Numbered from the stretch's first letter, positions 1-5,612 are shown. The stretch is 5,612 nucleotides of DNA from Mycobacterium sp. (GCA_028706695.1 JAQTVU010000196.1:1-5612), one strand, 5' to 3'. Notes: a model not told the origin generated them from the sequence alone. Numbers and translations are program-made.

Positions 1-2455
1 CGACGATCTGGTCGGCACCGGTGACCGTGTGCAGGCGGTGGGCGATCACCAGCACGGTGCGATCCCTGGTCAGTCGGTCAATGGCCCGCTGCACGAGGTA
101 TTCCGATTCCGGGTCGGCAAATGCGGTGGCCTCGTCGAGGATCAGCACCGGGGTTTCGGCCAGGATCGCGCGGGCGATGGTCAGCCGTTGCCGTTCCCCG
201 CCCGACAGCCCGGACCCGGCGTCCAGCACGCTGTCATACCCGTTGGGCAATCGCAGAATTCGGTCATGCATCTGGGCGGCGCGGGCCGCTGCCTGCACTT
301 GGGCGGCGGCGGCATCGGGTGCGGCCAGCGCGATGTTCTGCGCGACGGTGCCGTGCACCAGCTGCGGGTCCTGCAGCACGAAACCGACACGGGCGTACAG
401 CTCATCGCAGCTCAGGCAGCGAATGTCCTGTCCGAAAACCCGTATGGCGCCCTGGTCGACATCGTGGAACCGCGCCAGCAGCGCGGCCAGCGTCGACTTA
501 CCGGAACCGGACGGACCCACCAGCGCGGTGACCGTGCCGCGCCGCAGCGTCAGCGACACGTCGCGGATCACCGGGGCACCGGGCCGGTAGCCGAAACTGA
601 CGCGGTCGAACAGCACCGTCGCCGCGGGGTCGCCGAGGGGCCGTTCGGGCTTCCGCACCACGAGTTCGGGCTCGTCGAGGGTGGTCTGCAGCCGCCGCGC
701 GGCCAGCATCCCGGCGCGGACGCCGCCGACCCCGTAGGCGATGCCGAGCAGCCGTGCGCCAAAGCTGGTGCCCAGCAACAGGAACGGCAACAGGTTCGCG
801 GGGTCCAGCCGGTGCGATACCACCAGCAGCGTGCCGGTGACCGTGATCAGCCACAGGAATGTCGCGGGGCGGGTGGCCAGGTCCATCAGCGTCTTCTTGC
901 CGGCAAGGGGCCGCTGCCAGGCCACCAGGAATTCGAGGTATTCCTCCAGCCGGCGCCGGTAGCTCGACGCCGCGGCGCCCCCGAAGACGCGGATCACCGG
1001 CTGGGCCTCCAGATAGGCGCCGGCCTCGCCACTCATCTTCTCGGCCCACCGCTGCGATTGCGGGATGCGCGGGCCGGACTGGGTCGCGATCGAGGAGGTC
1101 AGCACCAGATAGACCAAGACGGGCAGGAGCAGCACGAGCGCCACCCGCCAGTCCACGACGACCAGGTAGGCCAGCACCGCCACCGGAGCCACCACCGCGG
1201 CGACCGCGTCCGGAATCGCATGCGTCACCAGGTAATGCAGCGCCAGCGCGTCATCCTGCACCAGCTGCTTGATCGAACCCGACCCGCGCGCGACGAACCA
1301 GCCCAGCGGCAACCGGGACAGCTTGCGCACCAGCCGGACACGCAGGTTGCCGGTGAACCGCGCGTCGACGACGTGCAGCCACAGCGTCAGACCGGCGCCG
1401 AGCACGGTGCCCGCTCCCAGCAACGCCACGGCGACGATCCCGACCGTCCACAACCGGGACGGCTCGCCGCTGGAGAGCAGCAGCCGCGCCAGCTCGACGA
1501 GCAGCACGAACGGCACCAGCTGCAACAGCGTTATCACGGCCTGCAGCACGCCGGAGAGGATCAGCGCCGGGCGCAGCGGTGCCAGCAGCCGGCCCGCGGC
1601 GCGGGCGCGCCACCTGCCGCGGGCCGCCGCGGCGGGCGCCGGCGTGCCCGGATCAGATTGCGCCGCAACACTTTCGGCTGCGCCGCTGTCGGCGGCGCCC
1701 GGGGGGTCGCCGCGGCGGGTGCCCATCGCCCGGCCCGCGCTCCAGTACGCCTGGGCGTGGATCTCGGACTTGGGGAACCCGAAATCGTCGCGCAGCCGCG
1801 CCCGGACATGCTTGAGGCTCGTCGCTTCCGGTGTCGCCCAGGCGTACCAGTCCGACCAGTCCCGAAGCTCGATCGCCGCGGCCAGCGATTTCTCGTCGCG
1901 GCGTGCCACCCGGTGCACCCGCAACCGGGGATGCGGTGTGAGGGGGATCGACACGTCATGGTCGTCGTGTTGCTCGAGGTACATCTCGATGGGGATGTCG
2001 TCGGGGACGGTCGTGATGATGCCGTTCATCCCCGGGATGGATGCCGAATCGCCGATGAGCAGGTAGCCAGCCGGCTGCTCGTCGGGTGGGTCGAACCGCG
2101 AGGAGCCCATCAGGGACATGACCGCGATCGTCGTGCCGGGTTCGACGCTGCGCGCCCACAGCGACGCGGGACCGGCCGGGTCGTGCAACACGACATCGAC
2201 CGCGAAGCGGCCGGTGGCGACGTCGGCCTCGGAGATCGTGTACGCGCGCTGGAATTCGGTGGCCGACCCGTCCGGGTCGGGGAACCAGAACCGCAGCCAT
2301 GCCGCGGGCGCTGGCTCGGCGTCCTCGAACAACGTCGGCGAGTGCATGCGGACCCGCACGAAATGCGGTGCGACGCGGATCGTTTCGATCACCGTTGCCG
2401 TGTGGTCGCGTGCACCGATACTGCGCAACATCACACCCTGGAACCCGCGGGCCAT
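1..2455 (-). CDS. irtA: IrtA, ferric-siderophore ABC importer with N-terminal FAD reductase domain (C-terminus cut by window edge)
   Basis: IrtA pairs with IrtB in the inner membrane to import ferric mycobactin/carboxymycobactin. Its cytosolic siderophore-interacting domain binds FAD and reduces the iron. I translated the whole minus strand from 2455: 818 uninterrupted codons. Residues 1-238 form the siderophore-interaction domain, with the FAD motif RAYT at 70-73, a GDSA/IPGMNG nucleotide-side loop at 135-145, and YAWATPE near 204-210. An Ala/Pro-rich linker spans about 239-285. Hydrophobic segments lie near 296-322, 339-362, 416-457 and 525-575 (exporter-type fold). The ATPase has Walker A GPSGSGKST (647-655), Q-loop Q695, signature LSGGE (750-754), Walker B LILDE ending at E775, and H-loop H806. 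About 40 C-terminal residues lie beyond the left edge. The start ATG at 2455 gives MARGFQGVMLRS, like the M. tuberculosis protein as I recall it. No in-frame start codon exists between the predicted transcript start and 2455. AGGA lies 11 nt upstream. irtB is expected next on the left. One oddity is a CLSC motif at 680-683. Confidence 0.97.
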   Translation of the reverse strand, partial: MARGFQGVMLRSIGARDHTATVIETIRVAPHFVRVRMHSPTLFEDAEPAPAAWLRFWFPDPDGSATEFQRAYTISEADVATGRFAVDVVLHDPAGPASLWARSVEPGTTIAVMSLMGSSRFDPPDEQPAGYLLIGDSASIPGMNGIITTVPDDIPIEMYLEQHDDHDVSIPLTPHPRLRVHRVARRDEKSLAAAIELRDWSDWYAWATPEATSLKHVRARLRDDFGFPKSEIHAQAYWSAGRAMGTRRGDPPGAADSGAAESVAAQSDPGTPAPAAAARGRWRARAAGRLLAPLRPALILSGVLQAVITLLQLVPFVLLVELARLLLSSGEPSRLWTVGIVAVALLGAGTVLGAGLTLWLHVVDARFTGNLRVRLVRKLSRLPLGWFVARGSGSIKQLVQDDALALHYLVTHAIPDAVAAVVAPVAVLAYLVVVDWRVALVLLLPVLVYLVLTSSIATQSGPRIPQSQRWAEKMSGEAGAYLEAQPVIRVFGGAAASSYRRRLEEYLEFLVAWQRPLAGKKTLMDLATRPATFLWLITVTGTLLVVSHRLDPANLLPFLLLGTSFGARLLGIAYGVGGVRAGMLAARRLQTTLDEPELVVRKPERPLGDPAATVLFDRVSFGYRPGAPVIRDVSLTLRRGTVTALVGPSGSGKSTLAALLARFHDVDQGAIRVFGQDIRCLSCDELYARVGFVLQDPQLVHGTVAQNIALAAPDAAAAQVQAAARAAQMHDRILRLPNGYDSVLDAGSGLSGGERQRLTIARAILAETPVLILDEATAFADPESEYLVQRAIDRLTRDRTVLVIAHRLHTVTGADQIV

Positions 2456-2559
2456 CAGCGGTGCGTTCCTGCGGCGCCGGGCCCACGACCGGCGCGTAGC
2501 GCGTCGCCCCGCGCGATGAGCGCGGGACGCCCGCCCTGACGGGACGCAACGGTCTGCAT
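2455..2559 (-). CDS. Candidate 34-aa upstream ORF in the irtA leader, stop overlapping the irtA start
   Basis: An ATG at 2559 opens 34 codons ending in a TGA whose last base is the first base of the irtA ATG, so the junction reads TGATG. A run of six G lies 4 nt before the ATG and could serve as a purine-rich ribosome site. The predicted peptide begins MQTVASRQGG and is rich in Arg, Gly and Ala with no recognisable domain, membrane segment or Cys cluster. Overlapping stop/start pairs allow a terminating ribosome to re-initiate, so translating this ORF could feed ribosomes into irtA. That role is inference. In GC-rich DNA short open frames are common, so only the exact overlap and the position inside the predicted leader argue for it. 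It may be non-coding leader sequence instead. Confidence 0.35.
   Translation of the reverse strand: MQTVASRQGGRPALIARGDALRAGRGPGAAGTHR
2501..2530 (-). promoter_or_regulatory. GC-rich stem-loop in the irtA leader
   Basis: On the plus strand, CCCGCGC (2508-2514) and GCGCGGG (2520-2526) are perfect inverted repeats around a 5-nt loop. The stem extends by GCGT (2501-2504) with ACGC (2527-2530) if three bases (2505-2507) bulge out, giving 11 pairs, nearly all G-C. It lies about 35-70 nt upstream of the irtA start and inside the candidate leader ORF. It does not cover the AGGA ribosome site at 2467-2470, so a direct occlusion switch is not apparent. It has no T-run after it in the irtA direction, so it does not look like a standard intrinsic terminator. 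It might slow polymerase or be melted by ribosomes on the leader ORF, or may be chance in GC-rich DNA. Confidence 0.35.
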
Positions 2560-2577
2560 CTGGCCCCCCAACGCCGG

Positions 2578-2596
2578 CTAGGTAAGTTGCTCCCAC
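2578..2596 (-). promoter_or_regulatory. Second, weaker IdeR-like box at the irtA transcript start
   Basis: The plus-strand sequence CTAGGTAAGTTGCTCCCAC matches the degenerate IdeR operator TWAGGTWAGSCTWACCTWA at 12 of 19 positions. The left half is nearly perfect (TAGGTAAG) and the right half is poor. It abuts the stronger box at 2596-2614 and spans the predicted +1 near 2590. Adjacent boxes fit the known habit of IdeR/DtxR-family repressors of binding as paired dimers, but a half-site alone is weak evidence. Confidence 0.35.
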
Positions 2597-2614
2597 AAAC
2601 TAAGGGTTGCCTTA
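2596..2614 (-). promoter_or_regulatory. IdeR-like iron box overlapping the irtA -10
   Basis: The minus-strand sequence TAAGGCAACCCTTAGTTTG matches the consensus TWAGGTWAGSCTWACCTWA at 14 of 19 positions by hand alignment. It includes the predicted irtA -10 hexamer TAGTTT (2602-2597), so Fe-loaded repressor bound here would block RNA polymerase. irtAB is an established IdeR-repressed locus in M. tuberculosis, which supports the call; the assignment of this exact site is inference. Confidence 0.6.
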
Positions 2615-2625
2615 CCGCTGGTCAA
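2597..2625 (-). promoter_or_regulatory. irtA: Predicted irtA promoter (SigA-type)
   Basis: Reading the minus strand, the -35 element is TTGACC at 2625-2620, followed by exactly 17 bases and a -10 TAGTTT at 2602-2597 that fits the mycobacterial TANNNT pattern. Transcription should begin near 2590, leaving a leader of about 135 nt before the irtA ATG. The -10 lies inside the IdeR-like box, the expected layout for iron repression. Confidence 0.6.
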
Positions 2626-2674
2626 GTCCGGGACGTGCGCGACGCGACCTCTGACGCAGCCAGGACGCAGCAAC

Positions 2675-2703
2675 CTCACAAAGGCCAAGAAATTTCCTAC
2701 ACT
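2675..2703 (+). promoter_or_regulatory. Predicted promoter for the monooxygenase transcript
   Basis: CTCACA at 2675-2680 (4 of 6 matches to TTGACA) is followed by 17 bases and the -10 TACACT at 2698-2703, which fits TANNNT. The expected +1 is close to 2710, exactly where a GTG codon opens a short ORF. A rival pair, TTGACG at 2756-2761 with GCTAAT at 2779-2784, would start the transcript nearer the gene. It lacks the TA at the start of the -10, so I rank it lower. This promoter's -35 is about 50 bp from the irtA -35, so the two divergent promoters share little spacer. Confidence 0.45.
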
Positions 2704-2709
2704 CGCCAC

Positions 2710-2808
2710 GTGACGCATCCACGCGACCCCGAGCGCCACCTCGCCGACGAAACGCTTGACGTGCGTCTGGTGACCGACGCTAATCGCCCTGATCGAGTAG
2801 CGGCGTAG
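2710..2808 (+). CDS. Candidate leaderless 32-aa small ORF ahead of the monooxygenase
   Basis: GTG at 2710 lies six bases after the -10 hexamer TACACT, so the predicted mRNA would begin with its start codon. Leaderless GTG/ATG starts are common in mycobacteria. The ORF runs 32 codons to TAG at 2806-2808, and only TCAC separates that stop from the monooxygenase ATG at 2813. The monooxygenase has no clear Shine-Dalgarno sequence, so ribosomes finishing here could re-initiate on it. The peptide begins MTHPRDPERH, is hydrophilic with many Arg and Asp, and has no domain I recognise. Against it, by my count about 66% of its third codon positions are G/C, lower than expected for a conserved mycobacterial gene, so it may be a regulatory ORF with an unconserved product, or not coding at all. 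Confidence 0.35.
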   Translation: MTHPRDPERHLADETLDVRLVTDANRPDRVAA

Positions 2809-2812
2809 TCAC

Positions 2813-4297
2813 ATGGGTGCGGACCAGTACGGCGTCGTCATCGTTGGTGCCGGTTTCAGTGGTATCGGCGCGGCGATCCAGCTCAATCGGCTCGGGTTTG
2901 AAAACATCGTCATTCTGGACCGCGAGGCCGATCTCGGTGGGACCTGGCACCTCAACCGGTACCCCGGCCTGGCCGTCGACATTGCATCTACCACCTATTC
3001 GTACTGGTTCGAGCCCAACCCGTACTGGTCGCGTCTGTTCGCCCCCGGCCCCGAATTGAAGCGGTACGCGGCGCACGTCGCCGACAAATACGACGTGCGC
3101 CGCTACATGCGGTTCAACGCCGTGGTCCAAGGCGCGCGCTGGGATGAGGACGCACGCATGTGGCGGGTGGAGCTGGCGGACGGCGAAACGCTGACCACAC
3201 GTTTTCTGATCACCGCAACCGGCTTCCTGTCCCAGCCGCGCATTCCGGACATTCCCGGCATCGAGAGTTTCGCCGGCAAGGTCATCCACACCACGGCCTG
3301 GGACGACGATTACGACCTCGGCGGACGCCACGTGGGCATCATCGGAACCGGGGCCACCGCGGTGCAGTTGATACCCGAGCTGGCTGCTCGCGTCGCCGGT
3401 TTGACCGTGTATCAGCGAACGCCAATCCATGTGGTTCCCAAGCTCGACTTCGCGATTCCCGGCTGGCTGCAGCACCTGTTCGCCCGCGTACCGCCGGTGC
3501 AACGGCTGTTGCGGCATCTGACCGACTTCTTCTTCGAAGCGATGGTCGTGACGGGTCTGCTGCACTACCGCCGGTTCCGGCGGCTGAACATCGCTGCCGC
3601 GGACCTGGCCAAGATCAGCCGTTTTGTGGCGATACGAGACAAGGAGCTGCGGCGCAAACTGACGCCCGATTACGACTTCGGCTGCAAACGGCCCACGTGG
3701 TCTAACAGCTACTACCGCACCTTCACAAAACCGCACGTGCATTTGGAGATCAACAGCATCGAGCGGATCGAACCCGACGGGATCGTTACCGCCGACAAGC
3801 ACAAGACCGTCATCGACACGCTGGTCCTCGCCACCGGTTTCGATTTGTGGGACGCCAACTTCCCGGCGATCGAGGTGATCGGACGGCGGGGCCGAAACCT
3901 GGGAAAGTGGTGGCGCGAGAACAGGTTCCAGGCCTATCAGGGAATGTCGGTCCCGCACTTCCCGAACTACCTGAGCCTGGCCAGCCCGTACGGATTTTGC
4001 GGCCTCTCGATCTTCAACAACATGGAGTACCAGATGCGGCACATGGACCGGCTGTTCGGTGAGCTGCAGCGTGCCGGCGCAACCGAGTTCGAGGTCACCG
4101 AAGAAGCAAACGCGCGTTTCCTGGATCGGATGACCGAGCTTCTCGACGACACCGTGTTCTACGCCGGCAACTGCGCCACCTCACGGTCGTACTACTTCAA
4201 CCAAAATGGTGAAGCCAGTTTGCTGCGGCCTACGCCGACGGAGAACGCGGTGGCGGAAGCGTCCAGTTGCCCGTTGAGCGACTATGAATTGCGCTGA
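2813..4297 (+). CDS. Baeyer-Villiger-type flavin monooxygenase (494 aa, complete)
   Basis: This is a class B flavoprotein monooxygenase: FAD and NADPH activate O2 to insert oxygen into a ketone or oxidise N/S atoms. The substrate cannot be read from the sequence. Residues 12-17 are GAGFSG (FAD Rossmann loop). GGTWHLNRYPGLAVD at 42-56 fits the type I BVMO fingerprint [A/G]GxWxxxx[F/Y]P[G/M]xxxD, and FAGKVIHTTAWD at 153-164 fits FxGxxxHTxxW[P/D]. The NADPH Rossmann loop is GTGATA at 178-183, with YQRTP at 200-204. ATGF occurs at 135-138 and 340-343, and FGCKRP at 289-294. A hydrophobic stretch at 238-252 might touch membrane. The length is normal for the family, whose mycobacterial members include EthA, MymA and Rv0892; from memory it most resembles the Rv0892 type. 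The start is fixed because an in-frame TAG lies at 2798-2800 and ATG 2813 is the first start after it. The Shine-Dalgarno is weak. It is divergent from irtA and convergent with purB. Confidence 0.93.
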   Translation: MGADQYGVVIVGAGFSGIGAAIQLNRLGFENIVILDREADLGGTWHLNRYPGLAVDIASTTYSYWFEPNPYWSRLFAPGPELKRYAAHVADKYDVRRYMRFNAVVQGARWDEDARMWRVELADGETLTTRFLITATGFLSQPRIPDIPGIESFAGKVIHTTAWDDDYDLGGRHVGIIGTGATAVQLIPELAARVAGLTVYQRTPIHVVPKLDFAIPGWLQHLFARVPPVQRLLRHLTDFFFEAMVVTGLLHYRRFRRLNIAAADLAKISRFVAIRDKELRRKLTPDYDFGCKRPTWSNSYYRTFTKPHVHLEINSIERIEPDGIVTADKHKTVIDTLVLATGFDLWDANFPAIEVIGRRGRNLGKWWRENRFQAYQGMSVPHFPNYLSLASPYGFCGLSIFNNMEYQMRHMDRLFGELQRAGATEFEVTEEANARFLDRMTELLDDTVFYAGNCATSRSYYFNQNGEASLLRPTPTENAVAEASSCPLSDYELR

Positions 4298-4314
4298 CAT
4301 GGCGGCGCCAGCAT

Positions 4315-4478
4315 GGTCGTCGTCGGCGCTGAACGGCGCCTCGGACGGGACCCGCGGCTGGAGCCGGGCCGGGTGGGCGCCCAGGCAGTCGGGCACTCCC
4401 GCTCCGCAGGCCGGGCCGGGCGCGGACCGGGCTTTCGGGCGATGTCGACCTCGTCGGCGCGGGGGAAGGCGCCGGCGC
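4315..4478 (-). pseudogene. Decayed C-terminal fragment of a cytochrome P450 (CYP126-like by position)
   Basis: Directly behind the purB stop, the minus-strand frame starting with Phe at 4467 reads FPRADEVDIARKP (4467-4429), matching the P450 segment FxRADEFDITRKP just before the heme loop. After 20 bases, and in another frame, codons from 4408 read GAGVPDCLGAHPARLQPRV, collinear with the heme loop FGxGxHxCLGAxLARLExRV. The heme-ligating Cys is at 4387-4385. An intact P450 would need 15 bases between these blocks, so a net +5 shift has broken the frame. About 300 or more upstream residues are absent and no recognisable P450 sequence follows the second block. Key positions are altered (Phe to Cys, Leu to Pro three times), so it cannot be functional. 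In M. tuberculosis, as I recall, cyp126 follows purB in the same orientation, which fits this strand and place. The rest of 4298-4480 shows no gene, only GC-rich short inverted repeats. Confidence 0.75.
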
Positions 4479-4480
4479 CA

Positions 4481-5612
4481 TCATAGGATCGCACCCGGCG
4501 CGTACTTGGCGGCGTCGGGGTAACGGCTCACCAGCGCGTCCACCATCGCCACCACCCGGTCGACCTGGTCGCCGGCGGCGCCGGTGAACGCTTTTTTGTC
4601 GGCCAGCGCGGCGTCCAGCGCAGCTCGGTCCAGCGGCAGCCGCGGATCGTCGGCCAACCGCTGCAGCAGGTCGGGTTCGGCGCCGCGTTCGCGCATGTCC
4701 AGGGCCGTGGCCACCGCGTGTTCGCGGATGACCTGGTGGGCCGCCTCCCGGCCCATGCCGGCGCGCACCGCCGCGATCAACACCTTGGTGGTGGCCAGGA
4801 AAGGCAGATAGCGGTCGAGCTCGCGGCCGATCACCGCGGGGTAGGCGCCGAATTCATCCAGCACCGTCAGAAAGGTCTCGATCTGCCCGTCGATGGCAAA
4901 AAAGCTGTCCGGCAAGGCCACCCGGCGCACCACCGAGCAGAACACGTCACCCTCGTTCCACTGCGCGCCGGCGAGCTCGGCGGCCATCGCGGCATAGCCG
5001 CGCAGCACCACCTGCAGGCCGTTGACACGTTCACAGCTGCGGGTGTTCATTTTATGCGGCATCGCCGACGAGCCCACCTGTCCCGGGGCGAATCCCTCGG
5101 CGACGAGTTCGTGTCCGGCCATCAACCGGATGGTGTGCGCCAGCGACGACGGCCCGGCACCGAGCTGCACCAGCGCGGAGATCACGTCGTGGTCCAGCGA
5201 GCGCGGGTAGACCTGCCCGACGCTGGTGAGAACCGTTGTGAATCCCAGGAACTCGGCGACCCGCCGTTCGAGGTCGGCCAGCGCGGCGGCGTCGCCGCCC
5301 AGCAGGTCGAGCATGTCCTGGGCGGTGCCCATCGGGCCCTTGATGCCCCGCAGGGGGTAACGGTCGATCAACTCCCGCAGCCTGGCCAGCGCGCTCAGCG
5401 TCTCCTGCGCGGCCGAGGCGAACCGCTTGCCCAAGGTCGTGGCCTGGGCGGCGACGTTGTGGCTACGCCCGGCCATCACCAGGTCGCGATAGGCGGCCGC
5501 GTGCTCGGCAAGCCGCGCCGCCACCGCCACCCCGCGCGCGAAAATCAGCTCCAGCGATCGTCTGATCTGCAGCTGCTCGACGTTCTCGGTCAAATCGCGG
5601 CTGGTCATCCCC
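4481..5612 (-). CDS. purB: Adenylosuccinate lyase, C-terminal ~80% (N-terminus beyond window edge)
   Basis: PurB is a cytosolic homotetramer of the fumarase/aspartase superfamily. It cleaves fumarate from SAICAR and from adenylosuccinate, so it serves two steps of purine synthesis. The visible part is 376 sense codons, all in frame, beginning with Gly then MTSRDLTEN (substrate-binding TSxD loop, from 5608). A catalytic-His region MAGRSHNVAAQATTLGKR has its His codon at 5461-5459. The superfamily signature GSSAMPHKMN is at 5074-5045, carrying the flexible-loop Ser. The C-terminus reads DAAKYAPGAIL, as in the M. tuberculosis enzyme from memory. The Met at 5608 is internal: the family is about 472 aa, so about 97 residues lie to the right of the window. 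No frameshift or missing motif is seen. The stop TGA is at 4483-4481, and the P450 relic follows at once. The upstream promoter is outside the window. Confidence 0.98.
   Translation of the reverse strand, partial: GMTSRDLTENVEQLQIRRSLELIFARGVAVAARLAEHAAAYRDLVMAGRSHNVAAQATTLGKRFASAAQETLSALARLRELIDRYPLRGIKGPMGTAQDMLDLLGGDAAALADLERRVAEFLGFTTVLTSVGQVYPRSLDHDVISALVQLGAGPSSLAHTIRLMAGHELVAEGFAPGQVGSSAMPHKMNTRSCERVNGLQVVLRGYAAMAAELAGAQWNEGDVFCSVVRRVALPDSFFAIDGQIETFLTVLDEFGAYPAVIGRELDRYLPFLATTKVLIAAVRAGMGREAAHQVIREHAVATALDMRERGAEPDLLQRLADDPRLPLDRAALDAALADKKAFTGAAGDQVDRVVAMVDALVSRYPDAAKYAPGAIL

Noticed and set aside
29..2539. An 836-codon open frame on the plus strand across the whole irtA region.
   Set aside because: It is antisense to irtA, whose full set of reductase and ABC motifs reads on the minus strand. 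The plus product is Arg/Gln/His/Pro-rich low-complexity sequence with no domain, the usual stop-free shadow of a GC-rich gene.
1956..2549. A 197-codon minus-strand ORF starting at 2549 that could be taken as an extended irtA N-terminus.
   Set aside because: It is in a different frame from irtA (first bases of codons at positions 2 mod 3 rather than 1 mod 3) and its product is Arg-rich with no family resemblance.
2813..4297. The monooxygenase as the mycobactin lysine N-hydroxylase (MbtG), given its position beside irtA.
   Set aside because: It carries both type I BVMO fingerprints (residues 42-56 and 153-164). MbtG belongs to a different flavin N-hydroxylase family.
4325..4340. GGCGC-6 nt-GCGCC inverted repeat as a terminator between the convergent genes.
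   Set aside because: The stem has only five pairs and no T-run on either strand. Such repeats are common in DNA this GC-rich.
4468..4479. The 12-bp perfect palindrome GGCGCCGGCGCC next to the purB stop as a terminator or binding site.
   Set aside because: It has no loop for a stable hairpin and no T-run, and the alternating GGCGCC units are low-complexity GC sequence. It also coincides with the edge of the P450 relic.
4282..4494. A 70-codon minus-strand ORF from GTG 4494 overlapping the purB end.
   Set aside because: Only a 13-residue stretch resembles a protein (P450), and the heme loop continues in another frame. It is part of the relic, not a gene.
4481..5608. Calling purB complete, with the Met at 5608 as its start.
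   Set aside because: That Met belongs to the conserved GMTSRDL substrate loop. The frame stays open to the window edge, and the family needs about 97 more N-terminal residues.

Overview
This looks like chromosomal DNA of a high-GC actinomycete, almost certainly a non-tuberculosis mycobacterium. The reasons are the protein sequences themselves: an IrtA siderophore importer with its N-terminal FAD domain, a mycobacterial-type adenylosuccinate lyase, sites resembling the iron repressor IdeR's operator, and an SD-poor, possibly leaderless small ORF. No RNA gene, CRISPR array, IS element or integrase is visible.

Layout. Positions 1-2455 (minus) hold irtA, intact from its start through the H-loop of the ATPase and cut by the left edge. 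Positions 2456-2812 are a divergent control region. Towards irtA it has a TTGACC/TAGTTT promoter whose -10 lies inside an IdeR-like box, a second weaker IdeR-like box at the transcript start, and a leader of about 135 nt. That leader has a GC-rich hairpin and a 34-codon upstream ORF whose stop overlaps the irtA start (TGATG). Towards the right it has a TACACT promoter placed so that the transcript should begin on a GTG codon opening a 32-aa ORF, which stops 4 nt before the next gene. Positions 2813-4297 (plus) encode a complete 494-aa Baeyer-Villiger-type flavin monooxygenase. Positions 4298-4480 contain no intact gene but hold a frameshifted scrap of a cytochrome P450 C-terminus (minus strand). 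Positions 4481-5612 (minus) are purB, lacking only its first ~97 codons at the right edge.

How it fits together. irtA (with irtB expected just beyond the left edge) imports ferric mycobactin/carboxymycobactin and should be induced when iron is low. The monooxygenase is a stand-alone oxidative enzyme with no evident link to iron except the shared control region. purB is housekeeping purine synthesis. As I recall the M. tuberculosis genome, purB is followed by a P450 gene (cyp126) and irtA sits in a separate mycobactin locus. The P450 scrap directly behind purB therefore looks like the scar of a lost cyp gene at a rearranged junction. The most notable items are this P450 relic, the TGATG-coupled leader ORF of irtA, and the candidate leaderless ORF before the monooxygenase.
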